Shown: positions 1-7,015, counted from the first letter of the stretch. The stretch is DNA of 7,284 nucleotides from Wenzhouxiangella sp. (GCA_007123575.1 SKKV01000031.1:1-7284); one strand, 5' to 3'. The notes: a model not told the origin generated them from the letters alone. Numbers and translations: made by a program.

Positions 1-376
1 CGGCGGCGAGCGCATTGGCCGCGCGGTCGTCGAAGTTCTGCTTGCGCCAGTTGCCTTCGGATCGCCCGATACCGGGCTTGTCGAACACGTAAACTGCATG
101 CCCACGCTCGGCAAACCATGCTTGCAGCTCCGGCCAGAACCAGGAACGCTGCTCGCCCTCCCAGCCGGTGAGATAGCTTTGTTCACCGGAGCCAGCAAGA
201 AACACCACGGCAGGAAATGGGCCATCCCCTTCGGGCAGGAACAAGGAACCTGACAAGTTTCCAGCGCTGGACTGGAAATCCAGGTCGACCCGCTCGGCTT
301 GCAGTGGACCAACGGCGAAATACAAAATCAACGCCGCAATACGAAAGAACGCCAAAACGCGAAAGTCTCTCACCAT
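1..376 (-). CDS. Exported alpha/beta hydrolase, N-terminal part (cut by window edge)
   Basis: This gene begins at the ATG at 376-374 and runs off the low end of the window, so only about 125 residues are visible. Residues 1-27 look like a Sec signal peptide: a basic start (MVRDFR), a hydrophobic stretch around 8-24 and a likely cleavage after PLQA. The mature part shows alpha/beta-hydrolase strands. AVVFLAGSG (about 56-64) carries the loop that usually forms the oxyanion hole, and VYVFDKPGIGRSEG (about 95-108) matches the D-x-x-G-x-G-x-S-x-G segment common in serine hydrolases of the dienelactone hydrolase/acyl esterase type. The nucleophile elbow (GxSxG) would lie beyond the window, so activity and substrate cannot be judged. 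A GGAG at 388-385, 8 bases upstream, supports the start. The gene follows the serine hydrolase by 62 bases on the same strand, so both products probably act in the periplasm or outside the cell. Confidence 0.85.
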   Translation of the reverse strand, partial: MVRDFRVLAFFRIAALILYFAVGPLQAERVDLDFQSSAGNLSGSLFLPEGDGPFPAVVFLAGSGEQSYLTGWEGEQRSWFWPELQAWFAERGHAVYVFDKPGIGRSEGNWRKQNFDDRAANALAA

Positions 377-438
377 CAGACTCACTCCACTCACTTCCTT
401 ACTCTCTACCCTGTTTACGTTTGAATTTGAAGGAATGA

Positions 439-2121
439 TTACTGGATGCGCTCGAATACGATATCTCGGGCTCGACCATTGCCGGCTTTCAGGGCGGTAA
501 CCTGGCCGGCCTCGTTGCGTACGAAGTCCACGCTGAGCACTGGGAAATCGCCGGTGAAAGAATCTGCGCTGGCATGCTGCAGCTCGATCGGTTCGAAGCG
601 ACGATGGCGAAGCTCGAGTTGGCCGGATTCTGCGACAACAATGGTATAGATGGATTCCAGCTCATCGCTCAAGTAGCGCCCGGCATAGGGCGAGAAGTCC
701 GGGGCTTCATCATTCTCTTGTACCCGCAGGGCCCGATGCTCACCGCCCTGGTGCAAGGTCAGCTCCTTCACCCCGTCGTTGTCATCGACATGAAAGACAA
801 TTCGAGCGCCAACCTGGTCCTGGGTGAAAGTATTTGCCGCCACGGGCTTGATCTCGAAAGCAGGCTGACCGCTGGCCTGGAGCATGTAGCGGTCGTCGTC
901 GCGAAAGAAACGCAGGATGAAACCGGGAACAGCTTCCAGTTCATAACGGCCGATATAAAGCTCGAAAAGTTCGTCTCTGAATTCAGTCAATTGGCTGACC
1001 TCGACTTGCTTATCAACATCCTCGTCAGGGACTGCTACGGGCTCCAGGAGATCGCCTAGCACCAGCTCTGCCAAGGCGCTGATGAAATCGTTATCGATGC
1101 CATGATGATTGGCAAAGATCATGTAGCCAACATCATGCTCGGGGAAGTAGTCAAACACGGACAAGTGCCCGATATCGCCGCCGCCATGTTGCCAGCGTTT
1201 GACCCCGCGGAAGCGATCAATGACCATGCCCAGGCCATAGCCCGTGGCCTGATTCCCATGACCACCAAAGGGGGTCACCATCAAGTCGCGAACCGGATCA
1301 CCACCTAGCTCGAATCGTCCCAGATGCGCCATCCAGCGTGCCATGTCGGCGAGTGTGGTATACACGCCTCCAGCCCCAAGGGCGCCGCCAATGTCGCGCG
1401 CTTCCAGGTAGCGGCCATTGTGCTCTGTATATCCAGTGCTGGCGCCAACGATCACTTCATCGACATTGAGCCGAAAGTGCGTGTGATGCATCCCCAGCGG
1501 CTCGAATATCTCGCCGAGCACCCACTCTTGAAAAGGCATGCCGGTGACCCGGGCCACGACCTCGGCAAGCAGTCCGTAGCCGGTATTGTTGTAGTTCCAT
1601 TCGTCACCGGGCTCGTTCTGCAGCTCGGTCTGTCGACTGACCGTGGCAATAATGACATCCACATCCATCCAGTCACCTTTGTCGATGCGCACGCCAGCCA
1701 GTGCTTCCGTATTGATGAATTCACGATACCCGCTGGTATGGTTGAGCAGATGCAGCAGCGTGACTGGATAATCAAAATCGGGCAGTTCCGGAATGTATTG
1801 TCTGACATCATCGTCCAGCGACAGCTCGCCCCGATCATGCAGCAGCGCCAGCGCCAGGCCTGTGAACTGCTTGGCCGTGGAACCGATATTGGCCAGGCTG
1901 CCCTCAGTCAAGGGTACACGGAAGCGCAGATCAGCCATTCCAGCCACGGCAGTTTCAACCAGCTCCCCCTCGCGCACCACTCCGATGATTACGCCTGGTG
2001 TGGACTCATCGAACCCGGCCAGCAAATCATCCAGGGGCGACTCGGCTAAAACTGGCGATGCAAGCATAGCCAGACCGGCCAGCAGGCATGCAGGCATGAA
2101 AATCAAGCGTCGAGCGTTCAT
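439..2121 (-). CDS. Exported serine hydrolase, class C beta-lactamase/PBP fold, with two C-terminal beta domains
   Basis: The product is 560 residues. The start is the ATG at 2121-2119, not the in-frame ATG at 2166: it has a strong GGAGGT 7 bases upstream and the protein then opens with a signal peptide (MNARRLIF, hydrophobic core about 8-22, likely cleavage after SPVLA at residue 26). The penicillin-binding-type catalytic set is complete: STAK at 81-84 (nucleophile Ser81, Lys84), YNN at 177-179 (Y-x-N motif) and HGG at 312-314 (in place of KTG). LLNHTSGY near 125-132 is also typical. The catalytic domain spans about 28-360. Residues about 389-468 and 479-558 are two similar beta-rich modules, each opening with Y-x-GRY, like the DUF3471/lipocalin-like tails of this family. 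Relatives include D-aminopeptidases, esterases and peptidoglycan or peptide amidohydrolases, so a true beta-lactamase is not implied. It follows the SRPBCC gene by 67 bases. Fold and export are firm; the substrate is unknown. Confidence 0.93.
   Translation of the reverse strand: MNARRLIFMPACLLAGLAMLASPVLAESPLDDLLAGFDESTPGVIIGVVREGELVETAVAGMADLRFRVPLTEGSLANIGSTAKQFTGLALALLHDRGELSLDDDVRQYIPELPDFDYPVTLLHLLNHTSGYREFINTEALAGVRIDKGDWMDVDVIIATVSRQTELQNEPGDEWNYNNTGYGLLAEVVARVTGMPFQEWVLGEIFEPLGMHHTHFRLNVDEVIVGASTGYTEHNGRYLEARDIGGALGAGGVYTTLADMARWMAHLGRFELGGDPVRDLMVTPFGGHGNQATGYGLGMVIDRFRGVKRWQHGGGDIGHLSVFDYFPEHDVGYMIFANHHGIDNDFISALAELVLGDLLEPVAVPDEDVDKQVEVSQLTEFRDELFELYIGRYELEAVPGFILRFFRDDDRYMLQASGQPAFEIKPVAANTFTQDQVGARIVFHVDDNDGVKELTLHQGGEHRALRVQENDEAPDFSPYAGRYLSDELESIYTIVVAESGQLELRHRRFEPIELQHASADSFTGDFPVLSVDFVRNEAGQVTALKAGNGRARDIVFERIQ
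448..687 (-). other. Second C-terminal beta module of the serine hydrolase
   Basis: This covers residues about 479-558. It opens with YAGRY and shares its spacing of aromatic and aliphatic residues with the module before it (an FEPIEL-like strand, then A-x-x-FT, a V-x-F strand and a closing V-x-x-L strand). By eye it is a duplicate of the module at 718-957. The boundaries are approximate. Confidence 0.55.
718..957 (-). other. First C-terminal beta module of the serine hydrolase
   Basis: This covers residues about 389-468. It opens with YIGRY, then an F-x-L-R-F strand, FEIKP, A-x-x-FT, IVFHV and V-x-x-L-x-L strands. It sits after an acidic linker (about 362-380) that follows the catalytic domain. 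It resembles the beta modules often attached to serine hydrolases of this class, which may help bind or gate substrate. That role is an inference. Confidence 0.55.
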
Positions 2122-2128
2122 AGGATCC

Positions 2129-2134
2129 ACCTCC
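2129..2134 (-). promoter_or_regulatory. Ribosome binding site deciding the serine hydrolase start
   Basis: On the minus strand this reads GGAGGT, followed by 7 bases and the ATG at 2121-2119. It is the strongest Shine-Dalgarno match in the window. It fixes the start 15 codons inside the longest open frame, directly ahead of the signal peptide. Confidence 0.85.
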
Positions 2135-2188
2135 AAATCGTTTGCAAACTGTCCCGAACACCGCAATCGAAGCGTTACCCCAGTCTAT

Positions 2189-2638
2189 TCAACCTTGATC
2201 GGATATATCCGGCTCCACCAACAGGGCCAGCAAATCCAGTGACTGCTGCCAGCCCAGGCGGCAAGCTTCAGGCGGAATGACATCGGGCAGTCCCTCTTGG
2301 GTGATGCGCAGGTCGGTGCCGCAGGAGACCTTGGTGAACGTATAGGTCATCCTCATCTCGCCAGGCAGGTTTGGATCATCAAAGGTATCGGTGGTGACAA
2401 TCCGCTCATTGCGGACCAACTCCAGGTATTTGCCGCCGAAGGAGTGAACGGTTCCGGTGCTGAAGTTGACGAACGACATCTTGTAGCCGCCCCCTTCTGT
2501 TGCGTCCAGATGATCGATACGGGCAACAAAGCCGTGCGGCGCATTCCACTTGGCAATGGCCTCGGGCTCAAGAAAAGCGCGGTAAACCCGCTCGGGTGGC
2601 GCGCTGAGAACGCGATGAACTCTGATCGTGTTAGGCAT
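2189..2638 (-). CDS. SRPBCC superfamily protein, AHSA1-like (START/Bet v1 fold)
   Basis: The product is 149 residues, the usual size for a single-domain AHSA1-like SRPBCC protein. It has no signal peptide or membrane segment, so it is probably cytoplasmic. The N-terminus follows the family pattern closely: I-x-V-x-R-V-L-S-A-P-PERVYRAF, then EAIAKW (about 26-31), an EGGGYKMSF strand (about 48-56), GKYLELVRNERI (about 69-80) and a C-terminal helix beginning near GWQQSLDLL (about 129-137). Such proteins form a deep hydrophobic cavity that binds lipids or other small ligands; most bacterial members have no assigned function, and the Hsp90-activator label is only by homology. The start at 2638 is supported by GGGGAG at 2652-2647, 8 bases upstream. 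It lies 42 bases after the second permease and 67 bases before the serine hydrolase, all on one strand, so it may be part of the exporter transcript. Confidence 0.9.
   Translation of the reverse strand: MPNTIRVHRVLSAPPERVYRAFLEPEAIAKWNAPHGFVARIDHLDATEGGGYKMSFVNFSTGTVHSFGGKYLELVRNERIVTTDTFDDPNLPGEMRMTYTFTKVSCGTDLRITQEGLPDVIPPEACRLGWQQSLDLLALLVEPDISDQG
2200..2211. repeat. 12-base perfect palindrome CGGATATATCCG
   Basis: The sequence equals its own reverse complement over all 12 bases. It lies within the last codons of the SRPBCC gene, about 78 bases upstream of the serine hydrolase start. It could be an operator for that downstream gene or a chance coding palindrome. Nothing else in the sequence decides between these. 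Confidence 0.35.
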
Positions 2639-2680
2639 ACCAATTACTCCCCATTGACTCGTGAAAATTTTTCATCGGGC

Positions 2681-3856
2681 CTAAGCTCGCAAAGCCGTCG
2701 CAATCGGCTGCCGGGCCGCCCGCACCGCCGGCGCCAGCCCGCCGACAAAACCGATGATCAACGCAATAGCGATGCCCTGCACCAGCAACCCGGGCGTGAC
2801 CGCAAAGGCGAATACCACCTGGGTGAAACTGGCGAAATTCAAGGTGGATACGGTAAAGCCGTTGAACAGGGCCCAGGCGATAAGACCACCTATCACACCA
2901 CCCAGCAATGCCAGGGCCAGGGCTTCGGCCATGACTGATATCACGATGGGCAGGCGCGAGAATCCCAGCGCGCGCAGGGTGGCAATCTCGCGGGTGCGAT
3001 CGGATACTGCCGTGTACATTGTATTGAGCGCGCCGAACACCGCGCCCAGGGCCATCAGCACGGCTATGCCATAGCCAATCACTGAGATGAAGCTGGACAG
3101 GATAGCCGACTGCTCGGCAAAGTACTCGGTTTCACGCTGCACACGCGCCGACATTCTGGGATCGGCTTCCAGGGCGTCATTGAACTGCTGCAGGTCATCA
3201 CGCGATGCCAACCGCGCATAGGCGATGTTGTAGCTGTTGCCGCGCCGGTAGGCACTTTGCAGCATGCCGGCATCGGTCCACAGTTCCGACTCGGCCGCCG
3301 ACCCACCGACGGTAAAGATACCCACGACATCCCAGCGTTCCTGGCCAAAGGCAAGGGTCTGGCCAACCACCAGGCCGCTGAACTGGTCGGCCGCGCCGCG
3401 GCCGGCAATCAACTCGCGCCGACCGGTCTCGAACATGCGGCCCTCGACCAGTTGAAAGCGCTCGCGAATCCGGCTGGCATTTTCGCCAACGCCGCGAAAT
3501 GGCACGTTGGCCTGTGTTCCGGTGGACTTCTTTTCCAGGTCGACCATGACGTACAGCTCGGCCGAAACTACGCCGCGACCGTCCTCACGCAATAGGCCGG
3601 GTGCCTGCTCGATGACGTTGACCTGCTCGCCGCTGAGGCTTGAGTCCAGCTCGGAAGTGGAGCCGGAGCGCATTACGATCACGTTGTCCTCAGACCCGGT
3701 AGCCTGCAAGGTGTGCTCGAACCCCTTGGCCATGGACAGCACGGCAACCAGTACACCAACCACCCCGGCAACGCCGATAACTGCCACCAGCGATGAGCCC
3801 AGCCTTTGCGGAATGGAGCGCAGGTTCATCAGGGAAATTTCCATGACTTGCCTCAT
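2681..3856 (-). CDS. ABC exporter permease, FtsX/MacB type (second permease)
   Basis: The product is 391 residues with the MacB/FtsX layout. TM1 is at about 21-43, followed by a large periplasmic domain at about 45-250 of the MacB_PCD type (including VGQTLAFGQERWDVVGIF and the SELWTD region). Three membrane helices follow at about 253-279, 303-331 and 355-377. RTREIATLRALGFS (287-300) is the conserved cytoplasmic loop that contacts the ATPase, and the protein ends with the family's A-P-A-V-R-A-A-R-x-P-x-x-A-L-R tail. It has no ATPase domain, so it depends on the separate ATPase. The ATG at 3856 has GAGGAG 8 bases upstream and lies 4 bases past the stop of the preceding permease, which indicates coupled translation. 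It differs clearly in sequence from the other permease, so the pump is probably a heterodimer. A second ATG at codon 5 is a less likely start. Substrate unknown. Confidence 0.93.
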   Translation of the reverse strand: MRQVMEISLMNLRSIPQRLGSSLVAVIGVAGVVGVLVAVLSMAKGFEHTLQATGSEDNVIVMRSGSTSELDSSLSGEQVNVIEQAPGLLREDGRGVVSAELYVMVDLEKKSTGTQANVPFRGVGENASRIRERFQLVEGRMFETGRRELIAGRGAADQFSGLVVGQTLAFGQERWDVVGIFTVGGSAAESELWTDAGMLQSAYRRGNSYNIAYARLASRDDLQQFNDALEADPRMSARVQRETEYFAEQSAILSSFISVIGYGIAVLMALGAVFGALNTMYTAVSDRTREIATLRALGFSRLPIVISVMAEALALALLGGVIGGLIAWALFNGFTVSTLNFASFTQVVFAFAVTPGLLVQGIAIALIIGFVGGLAPAVRAARQPIATALRA

Positions 3857-3860
3857 GACC

Positions 3861-5018
3861 TTATCTCCTCGCCAGTGCGGTAACGATGTTCAGGCGCATG
3901 GCCCGGATAGCCGGCAGCAAACCGGTGACCAGACCCAGTAGCACCGCCAGTCCGGCGGCGGTAAGCAGTGCACCCGGCGGCAGCGCCAGGCCAGGCAGGA
4001 ACTGGCCGACTGCCGATCGCGCACCGCCAAGGAACAGCCACCCAAGTGCCGTGCCCAGACCTGCGCCAACCAGGGCCAGCATCAGACTTTCACCGAGCAC
4101 AAGAACAAGCACCTGGCGGTCGGTAAAGCCGACCGTCTTCATCACTGCCAGCTCGCCCGTGCGCTCGCGCACCGACTGGGCCATGGTGTTGCCAGCCACC
4201 AGCAACAAGGTGAAAAACACGCAGGCCAGAATGGCCTGGACGATAAATCCAATATTGCCAAACTGCGCGGCGAAGCCGGCGACCCAGCCTTCCTCGGAGG
4301 ATGTCTTGGTCTCGGTCGGAGAGTTTGCGAAGCGCTGATCAATTTCGCGCGCTATATCTTCGGCCCGGTCGGGATCTTCAACCCGGGTCACAATCCAGCC
4401 GACCATGTCCTGGTAGAAGGCTCGACCTTCGTTGAAGTAGTCATAGTGGCTGTAGGCCTGCATCTCGTCACCACCGCCGCCGGTGCCGCGAAACGTGGCG
4501 ACGATGTCAAACTCCCAGGAATAAGACCCATCGTGCTGGGGGAAGATGGTTGAGCCCACCGGCACCCGCTGACCGAGCTCCCACCCGAATGACGCCATCA
4601 TGGCCTCCCCTACCAACAGCCCCATGCGGTTGCGCTGCAACTCGGCAAACTGGTCCGGGTCGATCTGGAACTCATCGTAAACGTCACTGAAGCGGGCCAG
4701 GTCGGTGGGTAACAGCCCGAACTGACGACGCGGGTCCTGGTAGTAAGCGCCGAGCCAGCTGAAGTGAGTCACCGCCGTGACGCCTTCGACCGACTCAACC
4801 CGGGCGACGTAGCTCAGCGGCAAGGGTTGAATGAACGACACCCGATGCATGGTAATGAGCCGATCCGCACCGGCCATGTCGACGCCCATCGTGAACGCCC
4901 GGCTCAGTGCCAGCAATAGCACCAGCAGGATGAACGCCACCGTGATCGACAGCACGGTCAGGGTGGTGCGGAGCTTCTTCCGCCCCAGGTTCTTGCGCAT
5001 CAAATGCAGGCTGATCAT
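3861..5018 (-). CDS. ABC exporter permease, FtsX/MacB type (first permease)
   Basis: The product is 385 residues. The open frame continues upstream to 5315, but the real start is the ATG at 5018-5016: it follows the ATPase stop as TGA-C-ATG, and the protein then begins directly with the permease N-terminus (MISLHLMRKNLGRKK). TM1 is at about 17-40, a periplasmic domain occupies about 41-255, and TM2-4 lie at about 257-279, 302-330 and 348-370. RERTGELAVMKTVGFTDRQV (284-303) is the ATPase-contacting loop of FtsX-type permeases, and LLPAIRAMRLNIVTAL is the usual C-terminal signature. A glycine run (G180-G183) followed by D-E-M lies in the periplasmic domain near a Y-x-x-YDYFNEGRAFY segment. I see no strong Shine-Dalgarno sequence, which fits translational coupling to the ATPase. 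It probably pairs with the 391-residue permease as the other half of the membrane channel. Confidence 0.93.
   Translation of the reverse strand: MISLHLMRKNLGRKKLRTTLTVLSITVAFILLVLLLALSRAFTMGVDMAGADRLITMHRVSFIQPLPLSYVARVESVEGVTAVTHFSWLGAYYQDPRRQFGLLPTDLARFSDVYDEFQIDPDQFAELQRNRMGLLVGEAMMASFGWELGQRVPVGSTIFPQHDGSYSWEFDIVATFRGTGGGGDEMQAYSHYDYFNEGRAFYQDMVGWIVTRVEDPDRAEDIAREIDQRFANSPTETKTSSEEGWVAGFAAQFGNIGFIVQAILACVFFTLLLVAGNTMAQSVRERTGELAVMKTVGFTDRQVLVLVLGESLMLALVGAGLGTALGWLFLGGARSAVGQFLPGLALPPGALLTAAGLAVLLGLVTGLLPAIRAMRLNIVTALARR
3865..3870 (-). promoter_or_regulatory. Ribosome binding site of the second permease, inside the preceding gene
   Basis: On the minus strand this reads GAGGAG, 8 bases before the ATG at 3856. 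It lies within the last codons of the upstream permease, whose stop is at 3863-3861. This arrangement favours re-initiation by ribosomes finishing the upstream gene. Confidence 0.75.
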
Positions 5019-5019
5019 G

Positions 5020-5703
5020 TCAGGCCGCCCGGGCCAGCCGGCCCTTGTCGAGGTGAACCGTGCGCTTTGCGTAGGCGGCCGCGGCCGGATCGTGGGTGAC
5101 CATGACAATCGTCTTGCCGTGGTCGCTATTGAGTGCCGAGAGCAGGCCGAGAATTTCTTCGGCCGTGGATCGATCCAGATCGCCGGTCGGTTCATCGGCC
5201 AGCAGCAGGGCAGGATCGCTGACGATGGCGCGGGCGATCGCCACCCGCTGCTCCTGGCCACCGGACAGTTCGCGCGGGTAGTGGCTGGCGCGGTCAGCCA
5301 GGCCGACGATCTCAAGGGCGTTCAGGGCCCGTTCTCGCCGCTCCTTGCGCGACATGCGCCGAAGCAGCAACGGAAGCTCCACGTTGCGCTGCGCACTGAG
5401 CACCGGCAACAGATTGTAGAACTGGAAGATAAAGCCCACCTGGCGCGAACGCCAGTGCGCCAACTGGCGCCCGGACAGGCGTTCGATGTGCTTGCCGCGC
5501 ACTCGAATCTCACCGGCGTCCGGCTGATCCAGGCCGCCGATCAAGTTCAAAAGCGTGGTTTTGCCGGAACCGGACGGTCCCATCAGGGCAACAAAGTCGC
5601 CATCCGGCACTTCCAGGTCCAGGGCATGCAGCACCTCGACTTTTTCCTTGCCCTTGCGATAACTCTTGGTCAGGCCGGCTACGGCCACCGCTGCGTCACT
5701 CAT
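5020..5703 (-). CDS. ABC exporter ATP-binding subunit, LolD/MacB type
   Basis: The product is 227 residues, the normal size for a stand-alone nucleotide-binding subunit. All ATPase motifs are present in order: Walker A GPSGSGKT (42-49), Q-loop FIFQFYNLLP with Gln94, signature LSGGQ (146-150), Walker B LLLADEP with Asp170 and catalytic Glu171, D-loop GDLD (174-177) and H-loop His204. The signature continues as EQRVAIARA, with Glu151 where Gln is more usual; this is a tolerated variation. The Q-loop stretch with NLLPVLSAQRNVELPL is typical of the LolD/MacB/FtsE group, whose partners are FtsX-type permeases like the two encoded downstream. It acts on the cytoplasmic face and powers substrate movement by ATP hydrolysis. 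The start ATG overlaps the adaptor's stop in an ATGA and has GAGGAG 7 bases upstream (5716-5711). Confidence 0.96.
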   Translation of the reverse strand: MSDAAVAVAGLTKSYRKGKEKVEVLHALDLEVPDGDFVALMGPSGSGKTTLLNLIGGLDQPDAGEIRVRGKHIERLSGRQLAHWRSRQVGFIFQFYNLLPVLSAQRNVELPLLLRRMSRKERRERALNALEIVGLADRASHYPRELSGGQEQRVAIARAIVSDPALLLADEPTGDLDRSTAEEILGLLSALNSDHGKTIVMVTHDPAAAAYAKRTVHLDKGRLARAA

Positions 5704-6950
5704 GGCGCATCTCCTCTGATGATTCGTACTCTTTGGCCATCGCGCAGCGCCACTTCCGGGGCTGCGGCGACGACCTGTTCTCCGGCGCGAACGCCGGCAC
5801 TGATCATGATTTCGTCCGAACGGCGCTCGGCCACCTGCACGCCCCGGCGCTGAAGGCGACCATCCACGGCCACGTAGACCACATTGCGCCCCTCTTCGCG
5901 CCGCACGACGCGGGCAGGCAGTAACACCCCCGCCCTTTCTTCCGGCGGCGAACCGGCCTCTGCCCGGTCAGGCTCCAGAAAACGGACCCGAACGCCCATC
6001 TCGGGCAGAATGCGCGCGTCGGTTTCCTCGAAACCCACCCGCACCCTCACCGTCGCCCGCTGGCGATCGGCCGTTGGAACCACGGCAATGACCCGGGCCG
6101 GAATCTCCCAGTTGGGATAGGCGTCGAGAACGGCGGTAGCCGGCTGGTCTGGCGAAACGCGCTGGATATAGGCCTCGTTGACATCAACCTCGATTTCCAA
6201 CGAGTCCATGTCGACGATGGTGCAGATGCCCGTACGGGTATGGCCGCCGCCGGCAGAAATGGGTGAGACCATCTCGCCCGGCTGGGCCGCCTTGGCCACA
6301 ACCACGCCGCCAAACGGCGCCCGGATGGTCAGCTCATCGACCCGCTGCTGTTGCAGCTCGACCGCCAGGCGAGCGATGGCCACATCATCGCGGCGAGCCT
6401 GCAAAAACGCCTCATGTCGCTCGACCAGCGTGCCGGCTTCATCGACATCGGACTGGCTGGCCAGATCACGCTGACGCAGCTCGCTGCGACGATTGAGCGT
6501 CCGACGCGCATCGGACAGTGAAACCTCGACCTCTCGCACGGCACTTTGGGCCGACTGCAGCCGCGCCCGGGCCAGGGCCAGCTCAGCCCGGTCCAGGGCA
6601 TCATCAAGCCGCGCCAGCACCTGACCGGCAGCAACCTCCATGCCCTCTTCAACCAGCACTTCTTCGATCTTGCCAGTCACCTTGGCCGACACCGTCGCCC
6701 GACGCCGGGCAATCACGTAGCCGGAGGCATCCAGCACCGAGCTGCGTGGCGACTGACCATCCGTGCTGGCCTGACGCGGCTCCACCACCCGTACCTCGGC
6801 CAGGCCCGGCGAACTCCACCACCAGACACAGAAACCGGCAGCCAGCCCCAGGGCAAAAATTCCGGCAACCCAGGGCCAGTAGCGGGTTTCGGACTGGCTG
6901 TCGTCATCGCGAATGCGCAGCCGATCAATCTTTTCGTTGCTTTGCGGCAT
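5700..6950 (-). CDS. Periplasmic adaptor of an ABC exporter, MacA/HlyD type
   Basis: The product is 416 residues. Residues 1-24 are cytoplasmic and charged, one membrane helix spans about 25-46 (ending in WWW), and the rest is periplasmic. Domains in order: the first lipoyl half at about 77-117 (GYVIARRRATVSAKVTGKI, then VEEGMEVAAGQVLARLDD), an alpha-helical hairpin at about 118-203 rich in Ala, Arg, Leu and Gln, the second lipoyl half at about 204-236 (LTIRAPFGGVVVAKAAQPGE), a beta-barrel at about 248-326 and a membrane-proximal domain to the end. GGGHTRTGICTIVDMDSLEI (234-253) between the second lipoyl half and the barrel is a recognisable element of adaptors that work with MacB/FtsX-type pumps. 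Such adaptors link an inner-membrane pump to a TolC-like channel; none is encoded in the window. The start has GGGAG 9 bases upstream (6964-6960). It is the first gene of the exporter operon, so its upstream gap should hold the promoter. Confidence 0.94.
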   Translation of the reverse strand: MPQSNEKIDRLRIRDDDSQSETRYWPWVAGIFALGLAAGFCVWWWSSPGLAEVRVVEPRQASTDGQSPRSSVLDASGYVIARRRATVSAKVTGKIEEVLVEEGMEVAAGQVLARLDDALDRAELALARARLQSAQSAVREVEVSLSDARRTLNRRSELRQRDLASQSDVDEAGTLVERHEAFLQARRDDVAIARLAVELQQQRVDELTIRAPFGGVVVAKAAQPGEMVSPISAGGGHTRTGICTIVDMDSLEIEVDVNEAYIQRVSPDQPATAVLDAYPNWEIPARVIAVVPTADRQRATVRVRVGFEETDARILPEMGVRVRFLEPDRAEAGSPPEERAGVLLPARVVRREEGRNVVYVAVDGRLQRRGVQVAERRSDEIMISAGVRAGEQVVAAAPEVALRDGQRVRIIRGDAP

Positions 6951-6983
6951 CGTGCCTGACTCCCATCAAGTACGCACCAACTG

Positions 6984-7015
6984 GTAGTCTGCCCGACAAC
7001 TGATGGTCAGACTAC
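6984..7015. repeat. Inverted repeat, 8-base arms, 16-base spacer
   Basis: The arms are GTAGTCTG (6984-6991) and CAGACTAC (7008-7015), perfectly complementary and separated by 16 bases. The dyad lies 34 bases upstream of the adaptor start. Its size and position suit an operator for a dimeric repressor, or an RNA hairpin in the leader. Function is not demonstrated. Confidence 0.45.

Noticed and set aside
217..438. Plus-strand open frame of 73 codons over the alpha/beta hydrolase start
   Set aside because: It overlaps the signal peptide and first strands of a convincing minus-strand gene. Its composition (many Arg, Pro and Ser) is that of a shadow frame.
1324..2049. Plus-strand open frame of 241 codons
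   Set aside because: It is antisense to the serine hydrolase catalytic domain, which carries all three active-site motifs. It has no recognisable domain and no convincing ribosome binding site.
439..2121. Antibiotic-resistance beta-lactamase
   Set aside because: The catalytic motifs fit the fold, but the H-G-G motif, the long two-module tail and the 560-residue length fit esterase or peptidase-like relatives better than AmpC enzymes of about 380 residues.
2122..2166. 15-residue N-terminal extension of the serine hydrolase
   Set aside because: The ATG at 2121 has GGAGGT at ideal spacing and is followed at once by a signal peptide. The extension would bury the signal peptide inside the protein.
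5019..5315. N-terminal extension of the first permease into the ATPase gene
   Set aside because: The extra residues are an out-of-frame reading of the ATPase C-terminal part. The permease family begins at the ATG at 5018, which directly follows the ATPase stop.
4831..5853. Long plus-strand open frame of 340 codons
   Set aside because: It lies antisense to the ATPase and first permease, whose motifs are complete on the minus strand. The translation resembles no family I know and the open length is expected in GC-rich DNA.
6518..7003. Proline-rich plus-strand open frame of 161 codons
   Set aside because: It is antisense to the adaptor's membrane helix and lipoyl domain. The proline content comes from reading GC-rich coding sequence in the wrong frame.
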